DNA from: Aquabacter sp.
GTDB lineage: Bacteria; Pseudomonadota; Alphaproteobacteria; Rhizobiales; Xanthobacteraceae
Assembly: GCA_030147645.1 (NCBI GenBank)
Contig: JASBUY010000317.1
Location: 1 to 5,870 of the forward strand
Length of the DNA stretch: 5,870 nucleotides
Direction: 5' to 3'
Part shown: piece by piece, positions 1 to 5,870 of the stretch
How positions within the stretch are numbered: the first letter of the stretch is position 1
Layout of the letters: each line of letters begins with the position of its first letter
The notes under the pieces: generated by a model
The model's input: only the letters and a program-made list of their open reading frames with translations
What the model was told of the DNA's origin: nothing
Database searches by the model: none
Made by a program: the position numbers and the translations under genes

Positions 1-1647
1 GCGCTCCAGGTGCAGCGCGAGCTCGGCTGGCTCTATGAGCATGCCCGCGCGCGCATCATCGCCTGCGTGGGCGGCATGGACCCGCGCCGGGAGCGCCGCA
101 TGCTGGAAGACGGCATCCATATCGTGGTGGGCACGCCCGGCCGGCTGCGCGACCATCTGGAGCGCGGCGGGCTCGATCTCTCGGCCCTCCAGGTGGCGGT
201 GCTGGATGAAGCGGACGAGATGCTCGATCTCGGCTTCCGCGAGGATCTGGAATTCATCCTCTCCGCCGCCCCGCAGGAGAAGCGCACCCTCCTGTTCTCC
301 GCCACTTTGCCCAAGCCCATCATCACGCTCGCCAAGCGTTATCAGCGCGAGGCGCTGCGCATCGAGGTGGCGGGGCATGAGGGCGGGCACGCGGACATCG
401 AGTATCGCGCGGTTCGCATCACGCCCAAGGAAACCGAGCACGCGGTGGTGAACCTGCTGCGTTTCTATGAGTCGCCCACCGCCATCGTGTTCTGCAACAC
501 CCGCGAGAATGTGCGCCATCTGCTCTCCACCTTGCAGGAGCGCGGCTTCACCGCCGTCGGCCTGTCGGGGGAGATGGGGCAGAATGAGCGCAACCAGGCG
601 CTCCAGGCGCTGCGCGACGGGCGCGCGCGGGTCTGCGTCGCCACCGATGTCGCGGCGCGCGGCATCGATCTGCCGAGCCTCGGCCTCGTCATCCATGCCG
701 AACTGCCGCGCGACGCCGAAGGCCTCCAGCATCGCTCGGGCCGCACCGGCCGCGCGGGCCGCAAGGGGTCAAGCATCCTGCTGGTGCCGCCCTCGCGCCG
801 GCGCAAGGCGGAATTCCTGCTCTCCGACGCGGGCGTGGACGTGGCCTGGAGCGGGCCGCCCTCCGCCGAGGAAATCCGCCGGCTCGACCAGGAGCGCATG
901 CTCGCCGACCCGCTGGTCATGGAAGAGCCCGGCCCGGAAGATCTGGAATTGGCGCAGGCCCTGCTCACCCAGCGCTCCCCCGAGCAGGTCGCCGCCGCAC
1001 TGGTGCGGCTCTATCGCGACCGCCTGCCGGCGCCGGAAGAGGTGTTCGATCCCGGCGAGGGGCGCGGCGCGCGCCTGCGCGAGCGCGCCGCCGAGCCGCG
1101 CACCGCCCCCCGCAGCCGGGACAGCCGCGCGGGCGCGCCCGCCGGGTCGGGCGGGTCCGGCAATACGGTGTGGTTCCGCATGCCGGTGGGGCGGCGCAAG
1201 AATGCCGATCCCAAATGGCTGCTGCCGCTGATCTGCCGGCGCGGCGACGTGACCAAGCAGGATGTGGGCTCGATCCGCATCTTTGACAGCGAGACCGTGT
1301 TCGAAGTGTCGGAGGATCTGGCCGAAGAGTTTCTGGCCCGCGCCCGCGCCTCCCAGGGCGGCGACGTGCCCATCGAGCCCATGGCGGGGGACGCCGCGCC
1401 GCGCCGCCCGGCCCGCCCGCGCAAGCCCTCCTATGATCCGGTGCGCGCGGACCGCCCGCCGGCCGAGCGGCGCGTTTCGGACGGCTCGGACGCCAGCGAT
1501 TTCGGCCCGCCCGCGCGCCCCAAGGTGAAGGGCGCCTTCGGCAAGGAGCGCGGCGCGAAGCCGGTCTCCAAGGGCAATGGAAAGCCCAAGCCCCGCAAGG
1601 ACAATGCGACCGGCCCCGCGAAGGGCAAGCGCAAGTCCTGGGACTGA
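1..1647 (+). CDS. DEAD-box ATP-dependent RNA helicase with DbpA-like C-terminal RNA-binding domain (5' partial)
   Basis: Cytoplasmic ATP-dependent RNA helicase of the DeaD/CsdA/DbpA type, expected to remodel structured RNA or ribosome assembly intermediates. The frame is open from base 1, so the GTG at 10 is an internal valine and the true start lies upstream. Counting from base 1, the visible motifs are a GG motif (24-25), TPGR motif Ib (45-48), DEAD motif II (69-72), SAT motif III (100-102), the IVFCNTR strand near motif IV (162-168), ATDVAARGID motif V (214-223) and HRSGRTGRAG motif VI (244-253). The Q motif, Walker A and PTREL motif Ia are missing only because of the window edge; the first residues, ALQV, are what normally follows PTREL. 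Residues about 389-446 match the DbpA RNA-binding fold pattern (DVGSIRIFDSETVFEV). From about 463 on there is a Pro/Arg/Lys-rich, probably disordered tail ending at TGA 1645-1647. The next gene is convergent and 39 bp away. The family is certain; the exact paralogue is not. Confidence 0.95.
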   Translation, partial: ALQVQRELGWLYEHARARIIACVGGMDPRRERRMLEDGIHIVVGTPGRLRDHLERGGLDLSALQVAVLDEADEMLDLGFREDLEFILSAAPQEKRTLLFSATLPKPIITLAKRYQREALRIEVAGHEGGHADIEYRAVRITPKETEHAVVNLLRFYESPTAIVFCNTRENVRHLLSTLQERGFTAVGLSGEMGQNERNQALQALRDGRARVCVATDVAARGIDLPSLGLVIHAELPRDAEGLQHRSGRTGRAGRKGSSILLVPPSRRRKAEFLLSDAGVDVAWSGPPSAEEIRRLDQERMLADPLVMEEPGPEDLELAQALLTQRSPEQVAAALVRLYRDRLPAPEEVFDPGEGRGARLRERAAEPRTAPRSRDSRAGAPAGSGGSGNTVWFRMPVGRRKNADPKWLLPLICRRGDVTKQDVGSIRIFDSETVFEVSEDLAEEFLARARASQGGDVPIEPMAGDAAPRRPARPRKPSYDPVRADRPPAERRVSDGSDASDFGPPARPKVKGAFGKERGAKPVSKGNGKPKPRKDNATGPAKGKRKSWD

Positions 1648-1686
1648 GGTGTTCGGATTGAGGTGCGTCTGAGCGTCGGCGCGGGC

Positions 1687-2523
1687 TCAACGGCCCTTGC
1701 CGCGCTCGGCCATGTCGAGTGCGCGCTCCGTGTCGCCGGACAGGTCAGCGGCGAGGAAGTCAGCGGTCTCGGGCATGGCAAGGCGGAAATCGTCGAGCGG
1801 TTCGAGATCGAGGGTGATCCCCTCCCCCGCGCAATCCAGCACATGCCCGCCGCGCGTCCGGTCGTCGCTGACAACATGCAGATGCCAGCCGGGAATGCCG
1901 ATGCCGCGCACATAAGCGGGCGTCCAGAAGCCCACCATGGTCCCGTCCACGTCCCGCGCGTGGAATTCTGCTTGATGGGCGGTCGCCTCCACCAGGGTCT
2001 CGTGCGCCCCGGCCATGCTGGCGACGCGGTCATGCAGGCGCGAGAAGCGCCCGGAGAGGCGCACGGCGAAGAACAGATTGTCCGTGCCGCGCCGCCGGTC
2101 GAGCTGGGCGATCAACTCGTCCAGCGAACCGAACGGCTCCAGCACGGCGCGCTCGCGCGGCGCGAAATGGGTGACCACGGCGAAGGGGACCTGCTGGTCA
2201 TCCCGGGCCGGGCGCACGGTGCCGTCGCTGCGGATCTGGAAGAAGTGCCCGTCGAGGGCGATCATCTCCCCGTCCAGCCCGTCGAAGGTGCCGAGCCCGA
2301 AATCCCCGTGCTCGCGCAGCATGCCCACGGACACGACACCGCCGAACAGCCCCTCCACCAGCGCGCCGGCGGTGGAGACCTGGAACAGCGTGCCATGGTC
2401 CACCTGCAGCGCATCGGCCAAGGCGCGGGAGACCAGATGGTCGATGCCCTCGCCGCTGCCCGCCACCTGCCGGTGCAGGGCATCCCACAGGGACCGGGAA
2501 ATCTCGCAGGTCAGTTTCGGCAT
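1687..2523 (-). CDS. budA: Alpha-acetolactate decarboxylase with an N-terminal extension
   Basis: Decarboxylates (S)-alpha-acetolactate to (R)-acetoin, diverting a branched-chain amino acid precursor to a neutral product. The protein has 278 residues and the core domain starts near residue 45 (TLFQVSTAGALVEG). Family hallmarks are HGDFGLGTFDGLDGEM (72-87), containing the probable catalytic Glu86; FFAVRLSG (151-158); a probable catalytic arginine at R166; GTMVGFWTP (194-202); and GWHLHVVSD (212-220) followed by RGGHVLD, which supply the metal ligands His214, His216 and His227. The C-terminal catalytic glutamate is probably E267 or E273, assigned by position only. No signal peptide is seen, so it should be cytoplasmic. 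The first 44 residues are extra relative to the classical enzyme and resemble a small ribbon-helix-helix-like segment. The ATG at 2521-2523 has only a weak GC-rich ribosome site. It lies 67 bp downstream of the Ntn hydrolase gene on the same strand and is probably cotranscribed with it. No acetolactate synthase or acetoin reductase gene is in view. The family is secure; the gene symbol rests on family membership. Confidence 0.93.
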   Translation of the reverse strand: MPKLTCEISRSLWDALHRQVAGSGEGIDHLVSRALADALQVDHGTLFQVSTAGALVEGLFGGVVSVGMLREHGDFGLGTFDGLDGEMIALDGHFFQIRSDGTVRPARDDQQVPFAVVTHFAPRERAVLEPFGSLDELIAQLDRRRGTDNLFFAVRLSGRFSRLHDRVASMAGAHETLVEATAHQAEFHARDVDGTMVGFWTPAYVRGIGIPGWHLHVVSDDRTRGGHVLDCAGEGITLDLEPLDDFRLAMPETADFLAADLSGDTERALDMAERGKGR

Positions 2524-2590
2524 GTCGGGCGCCCCGCTTCAGGATCGGTCGCCACCATCGCCGGCTTGCGCCGGCCGGGCAAGGCGGCGG

Positions 2591-3601
2591 TCAGCCAGCA
2601 CTGAGCCAATGCAGATCGGCGGCGGGGACAAACAGGCCCGACACCTCGCCCGCATAGACCTCGCCATCCTGCAGGCTCAGCCGGCGGATCGGCGCGCCCG
2701 GCGCGAGGTCGAGCTTGGGCAGGTCCACCCAGAAGGTGTTCGGGCGGGTGGCGCTGTCGAAATAATAGGTCAGGTTCCGGTGGTCGCTGACGGTGCGCCA
2801 GATGGTGGAGGAGATGTTGGGCTGGTCGGGCGTGGAAATGCCGAGCGGCACGCTCACCGCGCGCATGAGGCTGAGCACGGCGGCGACGGCCTGGAACTCA
2901 TAGGAGTGATCGGGAACGCCGCGCATATAGTTCGGGTCCGCCGCCTTGGGCAGAGCGTCCAGCAGGAAGGAGGCGCGCGCGAAACGGTCCGCCGCCCGGT
3001 TGGTGCCGGGCAGGAAGACCAGCCCGCCCACCTGCCGCCAATAGGCATCGAGCGCCAGTTGCTGGTCATAGATCGGGGAATTGGTCATCACCTTGTAGGC
3101 GCGGCCGTGATGGATGGTCAGCGCCCCGCCTACATATTCAAAGATTGCGGAATCCCCGCTCGCATCCGAAAGCGCCAGGTGCAGCGCCGCCGGGACGCCA
3201 TTGGGCAGCATCGGCGCGAGGACGGTGAAGGGTTCCGCCCGCAGGGACTCGACGGCCTCCGCCACGCTCGCGAACATGTCGAGCGCATATTGCGCCCACA
3301 TGGCGATGGAGAGCCCCGGCCGGTCGTCGCGCGGCGTGGCGTATTCGGATTCCACCAGATAGAGCGCGTTTGCCGCGAGGCCCTTCTCGTTCAGCCCGTC
3401 GGGCGTGCCCGCCTCATAGCCCGAAGCGGCGAGGCTGCCATATTTGGAGGTCCAGGCGAGGGCGTTCGGCCCCGCCGCGCCGGTGCGCGCAAGGCCCGCC
3501 GGAAAGGCCCACAGATTGGAGAACATGTCCTCCTTCCAATCCATGTTGCGTCCGGTGGCGACGAAGCCGTCCGCGCCCACATAAAGCGTCCGCGTGCACA
3601 T
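2591..3601 (-). CDS. Choloylglycine hydrolase / penicillin V acylase family Ntn hydrolase (linear amide C-N hydrolase)
   Basis: Predicted N-terminal-nucleophile amidase that hydrolyses a linear C-N amide bond; substrate unknown. The 336-residue protein begins MCTRT. Removal of Met1 would expose Cys2 as nucleophile. Arg18 and Asp21 in GRNMDW fall at the canonical positions of bile salt hydrolases and penicillin V acylases. Further family landmarks are NEKGLAAN (71-78), Asn174 in MTNSP, and an arginine in DRFARASF (R206 or R209), probably equivalent to the conserved late active-site arginine. Because Cys2 follows the initiator directly and no signal peptide is present, the enzyme should act in the cytoplasm, unlike Gram-negative homologues made with a leader. 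A strong GGAGGAGG lies 5 nt before the ATG and confirms the start. It follows the permease gene by 133 bp and precedes the acetolactate decarboxylase gene by 67 bp. Some Gram-negative relatives act on N-acyl homoserine lactones as well as penicillin V. Bile salt hydrolysis seems less likely for a probable environmental bacterium, but that is inference. Confidence 0.9.
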   Translation of the reverse strand: MCTRTLYVGADGFVATGRNMDWKEDMFSNLWAFPAGLARTGAAGPNALAWTSKYGSLAASGYEAGTPDGLNEKGLAANALYLVESEYATPRDDRPGLSIAMWAQYALDMFASVAEAVESLRAEPFTVLAPMLPNGVPAALHLALSDASGDSAIFEYVGGALTIHHGRAYKVMTNSPIYDQQLALDAYWRQVGGLVFLPGTNRAADRFARASFLLDALPKAADPNYMRGVPDHSYEFQAVAAVLSLMRAVSVPLGISTPDQPNISSTIWRTVSDHRNLTYYFDSATRPNTFWVDLPKLDLAPGAPIRRLSLQDGEVYAGEVSGLFVPAADLHWLSAG

Positions 3602-3606
3602 GGGTG

Positions 3607-3614
3607 CCTCCTCC
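3607..3614 (-). promoter_or_regulatory. Strong Shine-Dalgarno site of the Ntn hydrolase gene
   Basis: On the minus strand this reads GGAGGAGG and ends 5 nt before the ATG at 3601-3599. It is the best ribosome binding site in the window. It fixes the start codon so that cysteine is residue 2, as an Ntn hydrolase of this family requires when no signal peptide is present. Confidence 0.75.
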
Positions 3615-3734
3615 AGGCTGACGGCGCATGCTCTCGTCCGGCGTGTCCGCCGTTGTGTTGCCGTCCGCTGCGCCCAGCATCGCCGGGCCTCCCGCGCGCG
3701 GCAAGACCGGGCGGTGACGCAGGCGCCGCCGCGA

Positions 3735-4532
3735 TCAGCCGGAGAGGCGGGCGAAGGCGGCGGCGATCAGGAGGCGGATGGGATTTTGCGGGTCCAGCAT
3801 GAGGCGCGCCGCCATCAGGCAGGAAATGACCACCAGCAGCGGCCGGATCAGCTTCGCGCCGAGGCGCAGCGCGAGGCGCGAGCCGATCTGCGCGCCGAGA
3901 AAGGCGCCCGCCGCCATCACGAGGCCGATCTCCCAGCGCACCACGCCGGCGAGCGCGAACAGTCCAAGGCCGCCGAGATTGCTCGCCGCATTGGCAAGCT
4001 TGGTGTGAGCGGTGGCACGCACCACGCCGAAGCCCAGCAAGGCGACGAAGCCCACCATGTAGAAGGAGCCGGCGCCGGGGCCGAACACCCCGTCATAGAA
4101 GCCCACCAGGGGGATGACGAACGCAAGGAAGGCGAGCGGGGAGATGCGCGCGCGGGCGTCCTCATCGCTCATCTTCGGCGCGAGGCCGAAATAGAGCGCC
4201 ACCCCCACCAGCACCACGGGCACGATGGCGGCCAGCACCTCCTTCGAAAGCAGGCTGGCGCACAGGGCCCCGGCGACCGACGCCGCCGCCGCGATCAGCG
4301 CGATGGGCCAGCCGCGACGCCAGTCGATCAGCCCGCGCCGCGCGAAAGCAAGGGTCGCCGACACCGTTCCCGCCGATCCCTGGAGCTTGTTGGTGGCCAC
4401 CGCGCTCACCGGGTCGAGCCCCGCCAGCAGCAGAGCGGGCACGGTCAGAAGCCCCCCGCCCCCGGCAATGGCATCGAAGCATCCGGCGCCGACGGCCACC
4501 AGGAACAGGCTGAACAGGGTGAGGAGATCCAT
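3735..4532 (-). CDS. TSUP-family membrane permease (TauE/SafE, YfcA-like)
   Basis: Inner-membrane permease of the TSUP (TauE/SafE) superfamily, whose characterised members move sulfite, sulfoacetate or other small organosulfur or organic anions; the substrate here cannot be told. The 265-residue protein is almost wholly hydrophobic, with about seven to nine membrane segments. It shows the internal duplication of the family: the first half has GCFDAIAGGGGLLTVPALLL (17-36) then ATNKLQGSAGT (46-56), and the second half has GFYDGVFGPGAGSFYMVGF (144-162) then HTKLANAASN (176-185). A charged cytoplasmic-type loop (PKMSDEDARARIS, 119-131) separates the halves. The ATG at 4530-4532 begins at the normal family N terminus (MDLLTLFSL), though its ribosome site is weak. 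It is divergent from the DUF930 gene and is the most upstream gene of the three on the minus strand. The YfcA-like subgroup is suggested by the AGGGGLLTVPALL signature. Confidence 0.92.
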   Translation of the reverse strand: MDLLTLFSLFLVAVGAGCFDAIAGGGGLLTVPALLLAGLDPVSAVATNKLQGSAGTVSATLAFARRGLIDWRRGWPIALIAAAASVAGALCASLLSKEVLAAIVPVVLVGVALYFGLAPKMSDEDARARISPLAFLAFVIPLVGFYDGVFGPGAGSFYMVGFVALLGFGVVRATAHTKLANAASNLGGLGLFALAGVVRWEIGLVMAAGAFLGAQIGSRLALRLGAKLIRPLLVVISCLMAARLMLDPQNPIRLLIAAAFARLSG

Positions 4533-4777
4533 GGGGGCTTCAACGGAGGGCGGCGGGCGCCGCGAGGGTCAGGAAGGGAGCGGGACAGGAGGGACGAAAG
4601 CGGATGTCGCTGCACGCCCACCGGCCCCACCGGAAGGACGCCTGCATGGCAAGGCCGCACCATGGCCGCACGGCTGATGCCGGGCAAGCCCCAGTCTCGC
4701 CACATCCGGCGGGTTAGAGCGGTCCTCCACGGCCACGGCCCCCCGCCGACCGGCTGACTACGGAGTGGTATCCCCGC
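4533..4777. other. Divergent intergenic region, GC-rich, presumed promoter region
   Basis: This 245 bp stretch separates the start codons of the permease gene (leftward) and the DUF930 gene (rightward), so promoters for both are expected here. I see no convincing -35/-10 pair, strong palindrome, tRNA or riboswitch. Reading frames that cross it in both directions are antisense extensions over real genes. A short GGCCGCA motif occurs twice near 4650-4670 but has no evident meaning. The role is inferred from gene orientation alone. Confidence 0.4.
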
Positions 4778-5173
4778 GTGAAGATCCCAGCCTGTCCCCT
4801 GCCCGCCGCTTTGCTTGCCACCCTGCTGCCGGTCGCGGCCACCGCCGCGCCGCCCTCCGACACGTCCATCCTGTCGCTCGCGCCCAGTGCACGAGTGGAG
4901 CAGCGCTGCAACGCGAAGGCCATGGGCGTGATCGGCCGCGAGCATCGCGAGATGCAGCCCGACGAACTGGTGGCCTATGCCTTCGCCGACACCATCATCA
5001 CCGGCCCCAGCGTCCGCGCGCCGGGCGCGGCGGTGCGCTCGCACGGCAAATGGTATCGGCTGTCCTACGCCTGCACCACGAAGGATGACGGAAGGGACAT
5101 CCTCAGCTTCCAATACACGCTGGGCGCCGTGGTGCCGCGCGATCAATGGGACGCGCATTATCTGGTGCCGTGA
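4778..5173 (+). CDS. Small secreted DUF930-type protein
   Basis: Predicted exported protein of unknown function, 131 residues as called. Residues 1 to about 24 form a Sec-type signal peptide: a lysine at position 2, the hydrophobic run AALLATLLPVA, and a small-residue cleavage site around ATAA. The cysteine at residue 6 does not sit in a lipobox, so a lipoprotein is unlikely. The mature part matches my recollection of DUF930: LAPSARVEQRCNAKAM (34-49), ELVAYAFAD (63-71), GAAVRSHGKWYRLSYACT (83-100), and a terminal DILSFQYTLGAVVPRDQW segment. Cys44 and Cys99 are the only cysteines in the mature protein and could form a disulfide in the periplasm. The start is a GTG at 4778; the nearest ribosome-site-like sequence, GGAG at 4762-4765, is 12 nt away, which is longer than usual, and no better in-frame start is visible upstream. 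The stop at 5171-5173 coincides with the sharp fall in GC. The family call comes from motif memory, not from a search. Confidence 0.8.
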   Translation: MKIPACPLPAALLATLLPVAATAAPPSDTSILSLAPSARVEQRCNAKAMGVIGREHREMQPDELVAYAFADTIITGPSVRAPGAAVRSHGKWYRLSYACTTKDDGRDILSFQYTLGAVVPRDQWDAHYLVP

Positions 5174-5870
5174 ACTATATCACTTTAACCTTAGCTCACT
5201 TATGTTAAACATTTTACGTCAAAATAAATCAAAATCATTAAAAACTTTGATAAAATCACCGAGAATCTCCAGATTTTGCCAATCTATATGCCTTTCTTAC
5301 ATTAAATCCAACTTCAGAAAGTTTAGACTGATACTTTTCATCAAACCTTTCAGCACCATCTGTCCAGACTTTAATACATGTATTTAAATTATTCCACAAA
5401 AAAACATCCCGCGGAACATTATCTAAGCAAAATTCAGAAAATTTTATACACGACTCAACATCACAATTAGAAAAAAAAGAACTAATTACAAAAGAAAATA
5501 GACTCTTTGGTCTAATAAATTCAAATATATTGTAAAATTCATGATCAATTATATCGCAGACAAATGATTCCAATTCAGATATTTGATCTCGATCGATACG
5601 AGACCTAAGATATTCACTAATGGTATGCAATATAAATTTAATTTTAGATGCGTCCCCAGACTCTGGATATACGCGGAACATCCAATCTAACGCCAACGGC
5701 ACTAAACGTTCATCAAACGACGATCTACCCAATACATAAAACCAAACCTTTTGCCATTCTTTTGATTGATAATTCTCGATCAACGACAACCATCTGATAA
5801 GGTACTCAGAACTATAGTTCTTCAGTGGTCGCGCAAATTCATTAGAACCTTTGCTGTCATTTTTTGAAAA
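5174..5870. other. AT-rich segment, probable edge of a horizontally acquired island
   Basis: Immediately after the DUF930 stop codon the composition changes from very GC-rich to roughly one third GC. Sample 60-base lines give 16/60 G+C (5221-5280) and 13/60 (5461-5520), against 48/60 at 4981-5040. The first 82 bases (5174-5255) hold no gene. They contain only weak inverted repeats (TTTAAC 5184-5189 with GTTAAA 5204-5209; ATCAAA 5228-5233 with TTTGAT 5246-5251) and no good terminator. No integrase, tRNA or transposon end is visible, so the island call rests on composition and on the unrelated gene within it. Confidence 0.65.
5256..5870 (-). CDS. Unrecognised AT-rich gene, C-terminal part of a probable helical-repeat protein (5' partial)
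   Basis: I do not recognise this protein. The frame is open from the window edge to a TGA at 5258-5256, giving at least 204 residues. A TTG at 5789 is an internal leucine rather than a credible start, because the same frame runs on upstream with sensible sequence (EYLIRWLSLIENYQ). The protein is rich in aromatic residues (many F, W and Y), has no signal peptide or membrane segment in view, and looks helical and soluble. There are hints of degenerate repeats of about 36 residues: IRWLSLIENYQSKEWQKVW, then LDWMFRVYPES with KIKFIL, and more weakly IKFSEFCLDNVPRDVFLWN. The first two tryptophans of these units are exactly 36 codons apart (5790-5792 and 5682-5684). A TPR- or HEAT-like C-terminal sensor or scaffold domain of a larger protein is possible, for example on a STAND-type or other defence protein, but this is speculation. 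Codon use (AT-rich third positions, AGA and ATA) differs from every other gene here. It converges on the DUF930 gene across 82 bp. Confidence 0.72.
   Translation of the reverse strand, partial: FSKNDSKGSNEFARPLKNYSSEYLIRWLSLIENYQSKEWQKVWFYVLGRSSFDERLVPLALDWMFRVYPESGDASKIKFILHTISEYLRSRIDRDQISELESFVCDIIDHEFYNIFEFIRPKSLFSFVISSFFSNCDVESCIKFSEFCLDNVPRDVFLWNNLNTCIKVWTDGAERFDEKYQSKLSEVGFNVRKAYRLAKSGDSR

Noticed and set aside
1670..1689. TGAGC/GCTCA inverted repeat between the convergent helicase and decarboxylase genes as a terminator
   Set aside because: It has only 5 base pairs with a 10-base loop and no T-tract on either strand, and it overlaps the decarboxylase stop codon; too weak to call.
1663..2604. 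Plus-strand open frame (313 codons) antisense to the decarboxylase gene
   Set aside because: The opposite strand encodes all acetolactate decarboxylase motifs; this frame shows none and has no credible ribosome site.
3639..3652. CGGCG-TGTC-CGCCG hairpin in the gap between the permease and Ntn hydrolase genes
   Set aside because: A 5 bp stem without a T-tract in either direction is expected by chance in DNA this GC-rich; it is not supportable as a terminator or operator.
2015..3802. Long plus-strand open frame (595 codons) opposite the decarboxylase and Ntn hydrolase genes
   Set aside because: It is antisense to two genes with clear family motifs. Its translation is low-complexity, rich in Arg, Pro, Gly and Ser, with no recognisable domain; long open shadow frames are expected at this GC content.
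3594..4757. Long plus-strand open frame (387 codons) opposite the permease gene
   Set aside because: It is antisense to a convincing TSUP membrane protein, and the translation is a His/Arg/Gly/Glu-rich hydrophilic string with no family resemblance, typical of a GC-rich shadow.
4445..5158. Minus-strand open frame (237 codons) spanning the intergenic region and antisense to the DUF930 gene
   Set aside because: It overlaps the permease N terminus in another frame and lies antisense to a gene with a signal peptide and family motifs. Its translation has no coherent domain.
5184..5251. Short inverted repeats in the AT-rich spacer as a bidirectional terminator or attachment site
   Set aside because: The stems are 6 bp of A/T-rich sequence with loops of 12-14 bases, common by chance at this composition, and no matching direct repeat is visible elsewhere in the window.
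5174..5870. CRISPR array, tRNA or insertion sequence end in the AT-rich segment
   Set aside because: No regularly spaced repeats, cloverleaf-like sequence or transposase-like coding was found; only one protein-coding frame is supportable there.

Overview
The window looks like a piece of a GC-rich alphaproteobacterial chromosome, probably order Hyphomicrobiales (Rhizobiales). The support is the very high GC of positions 1-5173, the strong GC codon bias that opens long spurious frames on both strands, and a DUF930-type secreted protein, a family I associate with that order. A genus cannot be fixed; a Xanthobacteraceae-like relative is a guess.

Layout from left to right. (1) Positions 1-1647, plus strand: the 3' part of a DEAD-box RNA helicase gene. 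It enters just after motif Ia and carries a DbpA-like RNA-binding domain and a basic disordered tail. (2) Positions 1687-4532, minus strand: three genes in one direction. In transcription order they are a TSUP/YfcA-like membrane permease (4532-3735), a cytoplasmic choloylglycine hydrolase/penicillin V acylase-family Ntn hydrolase (3601-2591) and alpha-acetolactate decarboxylase (2523-1687). The last two are 67 bp apart and are probably cotranscribed; the permease is 133 bp upstream and may or may not share the transcript. (3) A 245 bp GC-rich divergent intergenic region. (4) Positions 4778-5173, plus strand: a small secreted DUF930-type protein with a GTG start. (5) From about 5174 to the window end the base composition falls abruptly to roughly one third GC. 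This part carries the 3' portion of a minus-strand gene for a protein I do not recognise, with hints of degenerate helical repeats of about 36 residues. It is open through the window edge.

Functional reading. The helicase belongs to RNA and ribosome metabolism and is unrelated to its neighbours. The acetolactate decarboxylase points to acetoin production from acetolactate. Its partner Ntn hydrolase would cleave an amide bond in an unknown substrate, with N-acyl homoserine lactones, penicillin-type compounds or other N-acyl amides as candidates. Nothing in the sequence links the two biochemically.

The part most worth following is the right edge. The compositional break immediately after the DUF930 stop codon looks like the border of a recently acquired island. 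The unknown AT-rich gene is its first visible cargo, and whatever system it belongs to lies mostly outside this window.
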